Below, in pieces: positions 36,247-45,691 of a DNA stretch of 64,000 nucleotides. The first letter of the stretch is position 1, and every line of letters starts with the position of its first letter. Position numbers and translations under genes: made by a program. Below the pieces are notes generated by a model, which saw only the letters and a program-made list of their open reading frames with translations, ran no database searches and was not told the DNA's origin. Source of the DNA: Eubacteriaceae bacterium (GTDB lineage Bacteria > Bacillota > Clostridia > Lachnospirales > Lachnospiraceae). Where the stretch lies: contig CAJTCR010000016.1 of NCBI GenBank assembly GCA_910574915.1, positions 1 through 64,000 of the forward strand. Direction: 5' to 3'.

Positions 36247-38277
36247 TCAGCAGTCGCGTTTTATCCGTTCATTAAACTCCTCTACCGGCATCGGTTTTGC
36301 AAAATAAAATCCCTGGATCATATCACAGCCCTGTTCCGCTAAAAATTCCACCTGTTCCTTTTTCTCTATGCCCTCGGCTACGATTTTCAAATGCAGCGCC
36401 TGCGCAAGGCGGATCGTTTCTTTGACCACGATTTCCCCGCGCTGCTGCTCGTCTTCCCCTCTGAAAAAGTCCATATCCAGCTTGAGCACATCGATCGGCA
36501 GGTCTTTCAGTGAATTTAAAGAAGAATATCCAGCCCCGAAATCGTCCATCGAAATGCTAAATCCGCACATCTTAAGCTCTTTTAAAATCTGCATCAGCCG
36601 CTCTTTGTTGCCGAAAACCGCGCTTTCTGTCAATTCCAGCTCAATGCCCGCATGGTCTGCACCATAGCTGTCTACCAGATGGCAGATATGCTCGGCTAAG
36701 TCTTCTTTTACAAAATTGACTCTTGATATATTGACAGACACCGGCACCTGCTTTTGCCCCTTTAGCTTCCACTCCGACTGCAATTTTGCGACCGCCAGTA
36801 TCATATAGTCGTCCAGCTTTGTAATAAATCCGTTTTCTTCAAACACCGGGATAAACCGATTGGGCGGGATCATCCCGTCTTCCGGGGAAATCCAGCGTAC
36901 AAGCGCCTCCGCGCCTACGATCTTTTCCGTTACCGGGTCAAACTTTGGCTGCAAATACAGCTTAAACTCTCCGTTTAAGAGCGCGGCTTCCATCGTTTCT
37001 TCCACCTTGTTTTTCCAAAGCTGCTCCTGTAGGATCTGCTGGTCAAATACTTTTAAGTACTCTCCGTCCTTTCCCCGCATCGTCCCTCTTGCAGCGCAGG
37101 CAAAATGATAGACCTGGTCAATATTGATCTGCCTGCGTCTTTGCCCCTTGCGGTTTGCCGCCGGATGCAGCAGGTAAATACCGGCGCTGAAAGACATCAT
37201 TTTATCTTTTTTAATGCCGGTTAACTCCACCAGCATTTTTTTCAGCCGCTTTTCACACTGCTCCTTCGAGGTGCTGCGCAAAAGCAGCCCGAAATCTGCC
37301 TTGCCAAAGCGTGCAAACGTCTCGCCGCTGTCCATGCTGATCTGCAAAAAACCATCGATCTTTTTTAACAGCGCTTCCCCTTCCCTGCTTCCGTTGCAGG
37401 CGCAATAATCCTGATAGCGGATCATGTGCAGGTTTACGATTGCGTATGTATACTTTGTATTTCGAAACTGGCACAGGATCTTTTTGCTCTGCTCTAAAAA
37501 ATAGTTCCAGTTTTTCCCTCCGGTTACAGGATCCTGATACAGCAGGTTTACCATGTGCCTTTGCATGGATATCGAAGAACAGACATTAAAAAACAGCAGC
37601 ACGGTAGGTACACCTAGCAGGATCAGTTCTGCGAACACTGCAATATTCATATAAAACACATTTTTCTGGGCAATCACAAGAGCATCCCTGTAATACATAT
37701 GGTAGCCCTGCTTGTTGATCGGAATCTCCACCCAGTAATATTCCTGATACAAAGGCGTCTCCAGCCATTTGCTGTCTTCAAAGCTGCTGTCTAAAAGCGC
37801 TTCCATGCTCCTTTTTAAAATCTCCTGAAACGTCAGCTTCGAAACACTGTCTTTGTGTTTCTTTTTCCAATCCAGATCCGGCATCAGCTCGTATGGTGTC
37901 AGCACACGCAGCGGCGCAAAGACTAAAATATGCTCTGTCTGCTCAAAATCCGGCACCGTCTGCCCAAAATGCCTTAATACTTGATTATGCTCATCTGTAA
38001 TGCACAAATCTTTATCATCCGACAAATATACCTCCACAAAAGAAGCTGCCTCAAAAATCGTCTTGTTTTTCATATGCAGGTTCATCAGCCTGCCCAGGCT
38101 GACGGCATCCTCCTGGATATCGGCGATCTTTGAATCAACCAGATACCCCTGAAAAGAAACCATAAATGTCAGCACCAGCCCTACGCAGCTTATCGTAAAA
38201 AAGACAAACATTCCGATTGACGGCCAGATGCTCTTTTTATAAAAACGCTTTCTTTTTTGATTGTTTTGTCCGTACAT
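36247..38277 (-). CDS. c-di-GMP phosphodiesterase with degenerate GGDEF and intact EAL
   Basis: 676 residues from the ATG at 38277 (AAGGAG upstream). Two membrane segments (about 20-42 and 205-230) flank an extracytoplasmic sensor. The GGDEF-like domain (about 255-385) has GKADF where the active motif should be, so it should not make c-di-GMP. The EAL domain (about 420-670) keeps EALVRW, NISRVNF, ELTESA, DDFGAGYSSL and KLD, so it should hydrolyse c-di-GMP. It is the first gene of an operon with the hybrid kinase, linking c-di-GMP turnover to phosphorelay signalling. Confidence 0.9.
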   Translation of the reverse strand: MYGQNNQKRKRFYKKSIWPSIGMFVFFTISCVGLVLTFMVSFQGYLVDSKIADIQEDAVSLGRLMNLHMKNKTIFEAASFVEVYLSDDKDLCITDEHNQVLRHFGQTVPDFEQTEHILVFAPLRVLTPYELMPDLDWKKKHKDSVSKLTFQEILKRSMEALLDSSFEDSKWLETPLYQEYYWVEIPINKQGYHMYYRDALVIAQKNVFYMNIAVFAELILLGVPTVLLFFNVCSSISMQRHMVNLLYQDPVTGGKNWNYFLEQSKKILCQFRNTKYTYAIVNLHMIRYQDYCACNGSREGEALLKKIDGFLQISMDSGETFARFGKADFGLLLRSTSKEQCEKRLKKMLVELTGIKKDKMMSFSAGIYLLHPAANRKGQRRRQINIDQVYHFACAARGTMRGKDGEYLKVFDQQILQEQLWKNKVEETMEAALLNGEFKLYLQPKFDPVTEKIVGAEALVRWISPEDGMIPPNRFIPVFEENGFITKLDDYMILAVAKLQSEWKLKGQKQVPVSVNISRVNFVKEDLAEHICHLVDSYGADHAGIELELTESAVFGNKERLMQILKELKMCGFSISMDDFGAGYSSLNSLKDLPIDVLKLDMDFFRGEDEQQRGEIVVKETIRLAQALHLKIVAEGIEKKEQVEFLAEQGCDMIQGFYFAKPMPVEEFNERIKRDC

Positions 38278-38318
38278 GACAGTCTCCTTGCAAGATAATT
38301 GTATCACAGCAATACTTT

Positions 38319-38346
38319 ATTATATCATGCCGGGCAAAAAAAACAA
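38319..38346 (-). promoter_or_regulatory. Promoter of the EAL / hybrid kinase operon
   Basis: TTGTTT (38341-38346), 16 bp, TATAAT (38319-38324) on the minus strand, 41 bp before the chosen ATG. Confidence 0.55.
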
Positions 38347-38421
38347 CTAGTAAATTTACCGAATCACAGGCAAAAGGCATGTACTTTCTGCCGTACATGC
38401 CTTTGCCTGCGCTGTCTTATT

Positions 38422-39312
38422 CTATTTTTGACAAGCCCTGTTCTTACGCTGAATACCGACCTGCTCTCCAAGCCGTACTTTCGTCTCGATGCCGCTTTTG
38501 GAATGCCGCAAAAGATCCCCGTCCGGCAGCACAGCGCCTTTTTGTGTCAATAGGATTACCGTAGAGCCGCCAAACGCGAAATACCCTTTTTCCTCTCCAC
38601 GCTCTACCATACGTTCTCCCGCCGCATTCTCGATCCGCCCTACAAACATCGCTCCTACCTCCATTTGCAGTATCGTCTGAAAATGCGCCGTTTTAAGCAG
38701 GCAGTATTCCCTTGTATTCTCTTTATAGACCTCGCATACGTCATTTGCCGCCGGGTTTACCGTATGCAGCACGCCTGGTATGCGCCGGATCTTGGATACG
38801 GCAGCATCGTCTGTATAAATATACCGGTGATAGTCGTCCACACACAGCCGAAAGACCCATGCATACCCGCCCGCAAACCGCTCCGCCAGCTTACGGCTCT
38901 TAAGCAGGCTTTCTATCGTATAGCGTGTATGCTTGACCAAAAACGAGCATTCCTGATCCACTTTGTAAACGCTCAGCCTGCCGTCACAGGGGCTTACAAA
39001 GCTCTCTGGCTCCTGCATGACCCTGCGCGCCCCGTCTGCCAGCCTTCTTGTAAAAAAATCATTGAACGAACGGTATTTTACCTTTGCAAAATCCTCCATT
39101 GGTATGTGGTGGCAGCGAATCAAAAGCATCGCCAGGCAGAGGGAAGCTCTCGTATCCAAAAGCCGCGCCCCGATCCTTGAAGCGCACGGCGCCACCAGAG
39201 GCTTTAGCAGCCTCCTCCCTGCCTTTGTACCATATAACACCCCAAGCAGGCGGTCTTGCATGGAATGTTCTTTTTTCACCGTCCCCATCCGGTCTGCGGT
39301 TAAATGTACCAT
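38422..39312 (-). CDS. psd: Phosphatidylserine decarboxylase
   Basis: 296 residues from the ATG at 39312 (AAAGGAG upstream; the frame extends to 39399). It makes phosphatidylethanolamine. The proenzyme cleaves itself at the Ser of FGGSTVILL (about residues 255-265) to create the pyruvoyl group; the catalytic DYHRYIY and the SPCDGRL segment are also visible. It lies 38 bp after pssA and forms the usual two-step PE pathway with it. Confidence 0.93.
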   Translation of the reverse strand: MVHLTADRMGTVKKEHSMQDRLLGVLYGTKAGRRLLKPLVAPCASRIGARLLDTRASLCLAMLLIRCHHIPMEDFAKVKYRSFNDFFTRRLADGARRVMQEPESFVSPCDGRLSVYKVDQECSFLVKHTRYTIESLLKSRKLAERFAGGYAWVFRLCVDDYHRYIYTDDAAVSKIRRIPGVLHTVNPAANDVCEVYKENTREYCLLKTAHFQTILQMEVGAMFVGRIENAAGERMVERGEEKGYFAFGGSTVILLTQKGAVLPDGDLLRHSKSGIETKVRLGEQVGIQRKNRACQK

Positions 39313-39350
39313 GTTTTTCTCCTTTCCCGTACCATCATTTTCCAGCCTGC

Positions 39351-40028
39351 TCACCGAAAAACGGAACCTGTAAATCTCGCATGATGGATAAACACCCACC
39401 AGCTCCTCCCGATAAAAATCAGTATCATGACCGCAAACGCCACGACTAAGACAAGCAGCACCATCTCTGTCACGGTCGGCTTGCGCAGCTTAAAATCCAC
39501 AATAAACAGCGCGCCTACTGTCATCACCAAAAGGTGCATCAGCAGTAAAAACACCTTCCGCCCCGGCAGCAGCGGAGACAGCACATACAACAGCGGCAGT
39601 GCAATCGCCATTGAGGTAATTGGCAGCCCATGATAGTACTTTTTATCCTCATCGGTCATCTCCTGGCGCTTTTCCTCCATCACATTAAAATGCGCCAGCC
39701 TTACCAGTCCGGCAAGCCCGTATAAAATTAAAATCGCCATGCTGTACAAATGCTTCATCCCGCTTTTGTAGCATATGACCATCGGCAGTATGCCAAAGCA
39801 GACAAGATCACAAAGCGAATCGATCTGAATGCCAAACTTTTTTTCATCCTCCGTGCGGTCTTTTTTTGTCCTCGCTACTTTTCCGTCAAACATATCACAC
39901 AAACCGGAACAGGCGAGAAAAAAAATCGCCCATTGAAGACGCATCGATATTGCGCAAAAAATACCTGCCCCAGCCGATGCAAAGCTGATATAGGTCAGTA
40001 TTACCGTATAATCCCAAATCCCCAGCAT
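39351..40028 (-). CDS. pssA: CDP-diacylglycerol-serine O-phosphatidyltransferase
   Basis: 225 residues, multi-pass membrane protein. The CDP-alcohol phosphotransferase signature D-G-x2-A-R-x(n)-G-x3-D-x3-D is visible as DMFDGKVART followed by FGIQIDSLCDLV (about residues 45-75). It makes phosphatidylserine for Psd. GGAGATC precedes the ATG. A hairpin (ACAGCAT ... ATGCTGT, about 40045-40070) lies in the leader. Confidence 0.92.
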   Translation of the reverse strand: MLGIWDYTVILTYISFASAGAGIFCAISMRLQWAIFFLACSGLCDMFDGKVARTKKDRTEDEKKFGIQIDSLCDLVCFGILPMVICYKSGMKHLYSMAILILYGLAGLVRLAHFNVMEEKRQEMTDEDKKYYHGLPITSMAIALPLLYVLSPLLPGRKVFLLLMHLLVMTVGALFIVDFKLRKPTVTEMVLLVLVVAFAVMILIFIGRSWWVFIHHARFTGSVFR

Positions 40029-40106
40029 GTATGATCTCCTATTCCGCTACAGCATTTTGCTATGCTGTAAGTCCTTTTTTCTACATTATTGTCTCGTTTC
40101 ATCTTT

Positions 40107-41153
40107 TCATTCCCTCTGCACAAGCGTGTTCTTTTGCTCCCGCAGCGTATAATAAAGCTGCGCCACAATCGTAAACAGCGCGCTGATCAAAAGCTGGCTG
40201 TAATACGAAAGCCCTCTGGAAAGTACCATTGCCGGAAGCGTCAGCACCGCAAACACGGTTCGAAAGATTTTTAAAAACAGCGTTTCGCTGATGCCCATTC
40301 CTCCCGGCAGCGGCAGCATATCGACAGAGACTGAAATCACCCCCTGCAGCAGCACAATATCCTGTACCGGCGTCCCTTTCAGGCGCAGGGATAGATACAC
40401 CATCCATGTCACTGCAAACAGCGCCATACGCTGTACAAACGTAATTAATATTACGGAAACAATCACGCCTTTATGCGCCTTTAAATACGCTGCTGTTTCC
40501 CGGTAAACGTCCATTGAAGCTGCAAACCTTTCCCTGCGCGCCTGCTTTTTTTTCAAAAGGTGCAGCCGCTCCATCCAGTCCATTCCGCTTAAAACGATCT
40601 TTTCTGCCAGCACCGGATGGAATACGAGCACCGTCATAAAGCTGACGCAAAATACGTTTAGCAAGATCCCAAGATAATACACCGGAAGGATCTCTTCCAG
40701 ATAGCGGTGCAAAAATCCCTGTCCAAATGCAAGTATTCCAACCCCAATAACGACAAGCACCAGCTTATATGTAATCGTAACGACCATTAAGATCACAGCC
40801 GCAACCGGGACCGGTATATTTTCTTTTTTCATATAATAAATCTGCATTGGCTGCCCGCCTGTAGCAGAAGGCGTAATACAGCAGAAAAAAAATCCTACCG
40901 ATGAAAATAAAAAGCAGATCCTTTTCCTGACCGCAATTCGAAACGAGCGCATCATATGCCAGATAATCACCGACTCACCCCAGATCGAAAACACAGACAA
41001 AAAGACTGCAAACGCCAAAAAACGGAGATCAGCCCTGCCAATCGCCTCCATCATCGCCTCCATGTCTTCTCCATGAAATACGCCGTAGACAGTAAGCGCA
41101 AATACAGCCGCAAGAAAAACCGCGTTTCCGATTGCTTTCTTTTTACCCTGCAT
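40107..41153 (-). CDS. LPG-synthase-type integral membrane protein (flippase-like domain only)
   Basis: 348 residues, about eight membrane helices, matching the lysyl-phosphatidylglycerol synthetase transmembrane (YbhN/UPF0104) family: FSIWGESVIIWHMMRSF, TPSATGGQPMQIYYM and LPLPGGMGISETLFL are typical. The cytosolic aminoacyltransferase domain of MprF is absent, so it is more likely a lipid flippase or glycolipid transporter. The ATG at 41153 lies inside the PAP2 gene 3' end (11-bp overlap), so the two are coupled. Confidence 0.85.
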   Translation of the reverse strand: MQGKKKAIGNAVFLAAVFALTVYGVFHGEDMEAMMEAIGRADLRFLAFAVFLSVFSIWGESVIIWHMMRSFRIAVRKRICFLFSSVGFFFCCITPSATGGQPMQIYYMKKENIPVPVAAVILMVVTITYKLVLVVIGVGILAFGQGFLHRYLEEILPVYYLGILLNVFCVSFMTVLVFHPVLAEKIVLSGMDWMERLHLLKKKQARRERFAASMDVYRETAAYLKAHKGVIVSVILITFVQRMALFAVTWMVYLSLRLKGTPVQDIVLLQGVISVSVDMLPLPGGMGISETLFLKIFRTVFAVLTLPAMVLSRGLSYYSQLLISALFTIVAQLYYTLREQKNTLVQRE

Positions 41154-41838
41154 TCCCTGCTTCCTTTCGTAAGATCTTCCGATTCACCTGATCCAGCACT
41201 TTTTCATAACGCTTCCAGACAGCCGGCCGTTTCGCAACAAAATAGCAAGCCTCTGCCAGCAAGACGCCGCCAAATACATCTATCACAACATGCTGCTTTG
41301 TCGTCAGCGTCGAAATACAGACTAAAACCGCCATCACAAGCGACGCGCCCCGATACCAGAGCGAATATTCCTTTCTGCCCCGCAGCCCGATATAGCAAAA
41401 CCAGCTCACTAGGCAGTGAATCGACGGAAACAGGTTGTCAGCCGCATCCAGCTTATAGACAAGCAGCACGACGCGGTTCCAAAATCCGTCCGGTGCAATC
41501 GTCGGCCTTGTATTTGTAGTTGGAAACAACAGGTAAACAGCAAAACAGGCCACCCTCGACAAAAAGTCCGCCGCAAAAAAACGGCACATGTCTTTTTTTG
41601 ACTGCCGCGCTATACATATATAATTCCATGCCCAAAAAAGATAGCATCCCACATAAATCGCCGCTGACGGCGCCCACAAAGGAATCTGCTGGTCAAACGC
41701 GCCTTCAATATTGTAATGCCTCCACTCCCCTGCAATCATCCTCGCCCCCGCATAGACCGCCATATTAAATGTAAATGCAAATACCAGCGGCAGCATACGG
41801 TCTTTTGGAATCATTTCAGAAATCTTTAATTTCCTTTC
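41143..41838 (-). CDS. PAP2-superfamily membrane phosphatase
   Basis: 231 residues from the ATG at 41838 (AGGAG 7 nt upstream; an earlier ATG at 41877 lies only about 15 bp from the -10 box). Five or six membrane helices. Active-site pieces visible are LFPSIHCLVSW (motif 2, acid His) and TTKQHVVIDVFGG (motif 3, nucleophile His). Relatives dephosphorylate phosphatidic acid, PGP, undecaprenyl-PP or sphingolipid-like substrates. It is coupled to the flippase-like gene, so a membrane-lipid role is likely; the exact substrate is unknown. Confidence 0.85.
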   Translation of the reverse strand, partial: ERKLKISEMIPKDRMLPLVFAFTFNMAVYAGARMIAGEWRHYNIEGAFDQQIPLWAPSAAIYVGCYLFWAWNYICIARQSKKDMCRFFAADFLSRVACFAVYLLFPTTNTRPTIAPDGFWNRVVLLVYKLDAADNLFPSIHCLVSWFCYIGLRGRKEYSLWYRGASLVMAVLVCISTLTTKQHVVIDVFGGVLLAEACYFVAKRPAVWKRYEKVLDQVNRKILRKEAGNAG

Positions 41839-41891
41839 CATTACCACACTCCTGTCCTCCATGTTTTTTACAACCACACACTCTGCACTTT

Positions 41892-41920
41892 AGTATAACA
41901 AGCCTTTTTCAATCACTCAA
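41892..41920 (-). promoter_or_regulatory. Promoter of the PAP2 / flippase operon
   Basis: TTGAGT (41915-41920), 17 bp, TATACT (41892-41897) on the minus strand. Confidence 0.7.
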
Positions 41921-41934
41921 GTGTTTTTCCGCAT

Positions 41935-41951
41935 CTTAAGCATATCTTAAG
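41935..41951 (-). promoter_or_regulatory. CTTAAG-N5-CTTAAG box upstream of the PAP2 promoter
   Basis: Two CTTAAG hexamers at 41946-41951 and 41935-41940, separated by 5 bp, lie 14 bp upstream of the -35 box. The layout matches the tandem half-sites (CTTAA[TG]-N5-CTTAA[TG]) used by PmrA/OmpR-type activators. CTTAAG is itself a palindrome, so chance or another protein is possible. Confidence 0.45.
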
Positions 41952-42126
41952 AATCTTCACATAATGTTTATGATTCTTACATTTTTGTCATATAAAATGC
42001 ATCGGTTTTCACAGAAAGCAAACACTTAATGTAAAGCTATATATTTCCTAGCTACACATCATTATACGTCAGCAAAATAAATATTACAATAACAAAAACA
42101 AAAAATTTTAGAGGGGTGTTTTTTAT

Positions 42127-42444
42127 ATGCAGGAACTGGATTTTTCTTTTATAGGACAGCGGATCAAGGAGATCCGCACCGGCAGAAAACTGACACAGGA
42201 AAGCCTTGCCAGCCTTACAGGGGTCAACGTATCCCATATCAGCAATATTGAAACAAACAAGGTAAAAATCTCACTGACCCTGCTCGTTGGGATCTGCAAC
42301 GCTTTGGACATTACAATCGATTACCTGCTGGAAAACGAATATCACAGCCCGGCATCCGTCGTCGAAATGGAGCTGTTAAACGTGATCAAATCGATGCAGA
42401 AGGAAAAGCAGGAAACGCTGCTTCGAATTGCCAAAGTCTTATAG
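42127..42444 (+). CDS. XRE-family transcriptional regulator
   Basis: 105 residues. The N-terminal helix-turn-helix of the Cro/CI type covers about 10-68 (IGQRIKEIRTGRKLTQESLA, GVNVSHISNIE, DITIDYLLEN). The C-terminal 35 residues are a short helix, probably for dimerisation. AGAGGGG precedes the ATG. No obvious target is adjacent; it stands alone with its own terminator. Region 41952-42126 is AT-rich; I see no confident promoter there. Confidence 0.88.
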   Translation: MQELDFSFIGQRIKEIRTGRKLTQESLASLTGVNVSHISNIETNKVKISLTLLVGICNALDITIDYLLENEYHSPASVVEMELLNVIKSMQKEKQETLLRIAKVL

Positions 42445-42455
42445 ACGCCTCCCTG

Positions 42456-42493
42456 AAAACGCTCTGGCAGCATTTCACTCCCAGAGCGTTTTT
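42456..42493 (+). terminator. Terminator of the XRE regulator gene
   Basis: AAAACGCTCTGG pairs with CCAGAGCGTTTTT across a 12-nt loop, 11 bp after the stop. Confidence 0.88.
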
Positions 42494-42515
42494 CTGATTT
42501 TCGTTGACTGAGCGC

Positions 42516-42544
42516 TTTACACTTTTGGGAACATCCGCTATAAT
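42516..42544 (+). promoter_or_regulatory. Promoter of the radical SAM gene
   Basis: TTTACA (42516-42521), 17 bp, TATAAT (42539-42544), 36 bp before the ATG. Confidence 0.75.
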
Positions 42545-42580
42545 AGCTGTAACAAAAAGCTTTTAGAAAGGAACCCGCCA

Positions 42581-44296
42581 ATGAACATCCTGCTTGTCGC
42601 AATCAATGCCAAATACATCCACTCCAACCCTGCGATATTTTCCTTAAAAGCCTGCACCGGCATATACAGCCCCCATGTCCAGACTGTCGAATTTACAATT
42701 AACCAGCCGTTTGCTTTCCTGTTGCAGGAAATCTACAAAAAAGAGCCGGACGTCATCGCCTTTTCCTGCTATATCTGGAACCGCAGCCTCATCGGGCAGC
42801 TTATCGGCGACCTGCATAAAATCCTGCCGGATACCGACATCTGGGCAGGCGGGCCGGAAGTATCCTACAACCCCTATGAAGTCAAAAAGGAATGGATGCT
42901 GCGCGGCGTCATGGCAGGCGCGGGTGAAGGTTCCTTTTCCTTTCTTGTAGCCTCTTATGTACAAAAAACAGCGGACAGCCTGCCGGATGTACTGACAACG
43001 GAAAACACGCCAAAGCTGCCGTTTTGCGATATCCCGTTTTGGTATCAGGACATGGAAAGCTTTCAAAACCGGATCGTTTATTACGAAAGCAGCAGAGGAT
43101 GCCCGTTTTCTTGCAGCTACTGCCTGTCCTCGATTGACAGGCAGATGGAATTTCGCCCGACAGAGCGCGTGTGCGAAGAGCTTGCCTTCTTTTTCGCGCA
43201 AAAAGTACCGCAGGTCAAATTTATCGACCGCACGTTTAACTGCAACAAACAACATGCCCTGCCAATTTTGCGCTACCTGCTTAAGCATGACAACGGCATT
43301 ACCAACTTTCATTTTGAAATCGCAGCAGACCTGCTGGATGAAGATTATTTTGCCCTGTTAGAGCAAATGCGCCCAGGCGCCGTACAGCTTGAGATCGGCA
43401 TACAGTCCACCAACCGGCAGACGCTCAAAGAAATCGACCGGAACACGGACTTTGCCAAAACAGCGGACGCCGTGCGCCGCGTCTTGTCATGGAACAATAT
43501 CCATGTGCACTTAGACTTAATCGCCGGGCTTCCCTACGAAGATTTTCATTCCTTTCAAGTTTCATTTAACGACGTATACGCCCTGCGCCCAATGCAACTG
43601 CAACTTGGCTTCCTAAAAGTATTAAAAGGCTCCGCCATAGAAGCGCGCGCCCCAAAATACAGCCTTGTATCGTCCAGCCAGCCGCCTTATGAAGTACTTT
43701 CCACAAAGTGGCTCTCCTATCAGGAAGTCTGCCGTCTAAAGCAAATAGAAGAAGTATTTGAGATCTACTACAACAGCGGTCAGTTCACGCATACGCTGCA
43801 ACTGCTGCTGCCATATTTTTCATCTGCATTTGCCATGTATGACAGCCTTGCTACATGGTTTGCAGAGCACAGCCTGTTTGGTATCCTTTCGAACCGTGTG
43901 CGCAAATATGAAATCCTGCTGGAATTTGGTACTTCCTGTATTTTAAACGGACATGCCACAGACACCCGCTGTCCTGCTGCACGCCAAATCTTAAAGCTGC
44001 GTGAAACGCTTACCCTTGATTTGTACCTGCGCGAACATATGAAAAACCGCCCAGGCTTTGCCGCACCCAACAGCCAATGGAAACAGGCTGTCCAGGACAT
44101 TCTTCTTAAAGAAGCACAAACACATGCGCTGTTTGCAGAATACAGCGGATATCGCTACAAAGAACTGGTAAAAGTACTGCATGTAGAAGTGTTTGAAACG
44201 ATCTATGCACAGCCGGAAGCTGTCGTTTTCAGCTATCAGAAAAAAGACCCGCTGACAAATAACGGGCGTGCTGTGCGGGCTGCACTGCCTCTTTAA
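42581..44296 (+). CDS. B12-binding-domain radical SAM protein (DUF4080 type)
   Basis: 571 residues. The N-terminal Rossmann-like domain (1-140) resembles the B12-binding module, without the DxHxxG His motif. The 4Fe-4S cluster motif C-x3-C-x2-C is RGCPFSCSYC with Cys174, Cys178 and Cys181; GIQSTN and HLDLIAGLPYED are radical SAM barrel motifs. The C-terminal part (about 370-571) resembles the DUF4080 extension. The reaction is unknown. AAAGGAA precedes the ATG. Monocistronic. Confidence 0.87.
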   Translation: MNILLVAINAKYIHSNPAIFSLKACTGIYSPHVQTVEFTINQPFAFLLQEIYKKEPDVIAFSCYIWNRSLIGQLIGDLHKILPDTDIWAGGPEVSYNPYEVKKEWMLRGVMAGAGEGSFSFLVASYVQKTADSLPDVLTTENTPKLPFCDIPFWYQDMESFQNRIVYYESSRGCPFSCSYCLSSIDRQMEFRPTERVCEELAFFFAQKVPQVKFIDRTFNCNKQHALPILRYLLKHDNGITNFHFEIAADLLDEDYFALLEQMRPGAVQLEIGIQSTNRQTLKEIDRNTDFAKTADAVRRVLSWNNIHVHLDLIAGLPYEDFHSFQVSFNDVYALRPMQLQLGFLKVLKGSAIEARAPKYSLVSSSQPPYEVLSTKWLSYQEVCRLKQIEEVFEIYYNSGQFTHTLQLLLPYFSSAFAMYDSLATWFAEHSLFGILSNRVRKYEILLEFGTSCILNGHATDTRCPAARQILKLRETLTLDLYLREHMKNRPGFAAPNSQWKQAVQDILLKEAQTHALFAEYSGYRYKELVKVLHVEVFETIYAQPEAVVFSYQKKDPLTNNGRAVRAALPL

Positions 44297-44334
44297 ACAC
44301 AAAGGGGACGGCCTTGCTCGTCCCCCTTTGTGTT
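44297..44334. terminator. Bidirectional terminator between the radical SAM gene and thiC
   Basis: AACACAAAGGGGACG pairs with CGTCCCCCTTTGTGTT (one extra C bulges) across a loop of about 8 nt. It starts right after the radical SAM stop and can serve both convergent transcripts. Confidence 0.8.
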
Positions 44335-44386
44335 CATTGTTTAAAAGAATACCATGCATACAGCAAAATGCAAACTATAGCAGTAT

Positions 44387-45691
44387 CTACAATATATCAA
44401 TATGCTCCCCAGCCAATGCCTTGTTCATGCTGCGCACCGCGCAGAACTTGCCACACATTGAGCATGTGTCCTCATGCTCTGGCTTTCGCTCCGCGCGGAT
44501 CTTTTTCGCTGTATCAGGGTCGATCGCGCACGCCCACTGCGCCTCCCAGTCCAGCGCTTTTCTTGCGTCTGCCATCTTGTCGTCTTCCTGCCTGGCTCCG
44601 CGGATTCCCTTTGCGATATCTGCCGCATGTGCCGCAATTTTCGATGCGATAATGCCTTGTCTGACATCTTCCACATTTGGCAGTGCAAGATGCTCCGCAG
44701 GCGTTACATAGCATAAAAATGCCGCGCCGCTTGCTGCCGCAACCGCACCGCCGATTGCGGAGGTAATATGGTCATACCCTGGCGCAATATCGGTCACCAA
44801 CGGCCCCAGTACATAAAACGGAGCGCCGTGGCAGAGCGTCTGCTGGATCTTCATATTTGCTGGGATCTGGTCTAACGGCATATGCCCAGGCCCTTCCACC
44901 ATCACCTGTACATCCTGCTCCCAGGCGCGTTTTGTAAGCTCGCCCAGGCGTACCAGTTCTTCGATCTGGCATACGTCGGAAGCATCCGCAAGGCATCCCG
45001 GACGGCAGGCGTCGCCCAGAGAGATCGTTACATCGTATTCCCTGCAGATCGCAAGTATTTCGTCAAAATATTCATAAAACGGGTTCTCCTCTCCAGTCAT
45101 GCACATCCATGCAAATACGAGCGAACCGCCGCGGGATACAATGTTCATCTTGCGCTTATGCTTTTTGATCTGGCTGATTGTTTTGCGTGTAATCCCACAG
45201 TGAAGCGTTACAAAATCCACCCCGTCTTTTGCATGAAGGCGGACGACATCAATAAAATCCTGCGCTGTCAGCGTATCCAGGTCACGCTTGTAATGTATGA
45301 CCGAATCATAGACCGGCACCGTCCCGATCATCGCCGGGCATTCGGCTGTCAGCTTCCTGCGAAACGGCACGGTATCTCCATGAGAGGACAGATCCATAAT
45401 CGCATGGGCGCCCATATGTACCGCCTCCATCACCTTTTTCATCTCAGCCTCATAATCCTTGCAGTCTCTTGATACGCCAAGGTTGACGTTAATCTTTGTC
45501 CGCAGCATGGAGCCAACTCCCTGCGGTTTTAAGCATGTGTGGTTTTTATTGGCGCAAATTACAGCCTTTCCTTCTGCCACAAGCTCCATCAGCTCCGACG
45601 GAGCCATTCGCTCCTGCGCTGCCACGGTTTTCAACTGTTCTGTCAGGATGCCTTTGCGGGCAGCCTCCATCTGTGTCGCATATTCTCTCAT
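44387..45691 (-). CDS. thiC: Phosphomethylpyrimidine synthase ThiC
   Basis: 434 residues, the short form common in Firmicutes. This non-canonical radical SAM enzyme rearranges aminoimidazole ribotide into HMP phosphate for thiamine. The C-terminal cluster motif C-x2-C-x4-C is CSMCGKFC (about residues 413-420). [19 protein letters not shown] and [11 protein letters not shown] are conserved. The ATG overlaps the HAD gene stop by 4 bp (GAGGAAGGGG upstream). Third gene of the TPP-riboswitch operon. Confidence 0.96.
   Translation of the reverse strand: MREYATQMEAARKGILTEQLKTVAAQERMAPSELMELVAEGKAVICANKNHTCLKPQGVGSMLRTKINVNLGVSRDCKDYEAEMKKVMEAVHMGAHAIMDLSSHGDTVPFRRKLTAECPAMIGTVPVYDSVIHYKRDLDTLTAQDFIDVVRLHAKDGVDFVTLHCGITRKTISQIKKHKRKMNIVSRGGSLVFAWMCMTGEENPFYEYFDEILAICREYDVTISLGDACRPGCLADASDVCQIEELVRLGELTKRAWEQDVQVMVEGPGHMPLDQIPANMKIQQTLCHGAPFYVLGPLVTDIAPGYDHITSAIGGAVAAASGAAFLCYVTPAEHLALPNVEDVRQGIIASKIAAHAADIAKGIRGARQEDDKMADARKALDWEAQWACAIDPDTAKKIRAERKPEHEDTCSMCGKFCAVRSMNKALAGEHIDIL

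Noticed and set aside
44268-44711. Plus-strand frames of 80-147 codons over thiC
   Set aside because: They are antisense shadows of thiC with no ribosome site, and they cross the bidirectional terminator.
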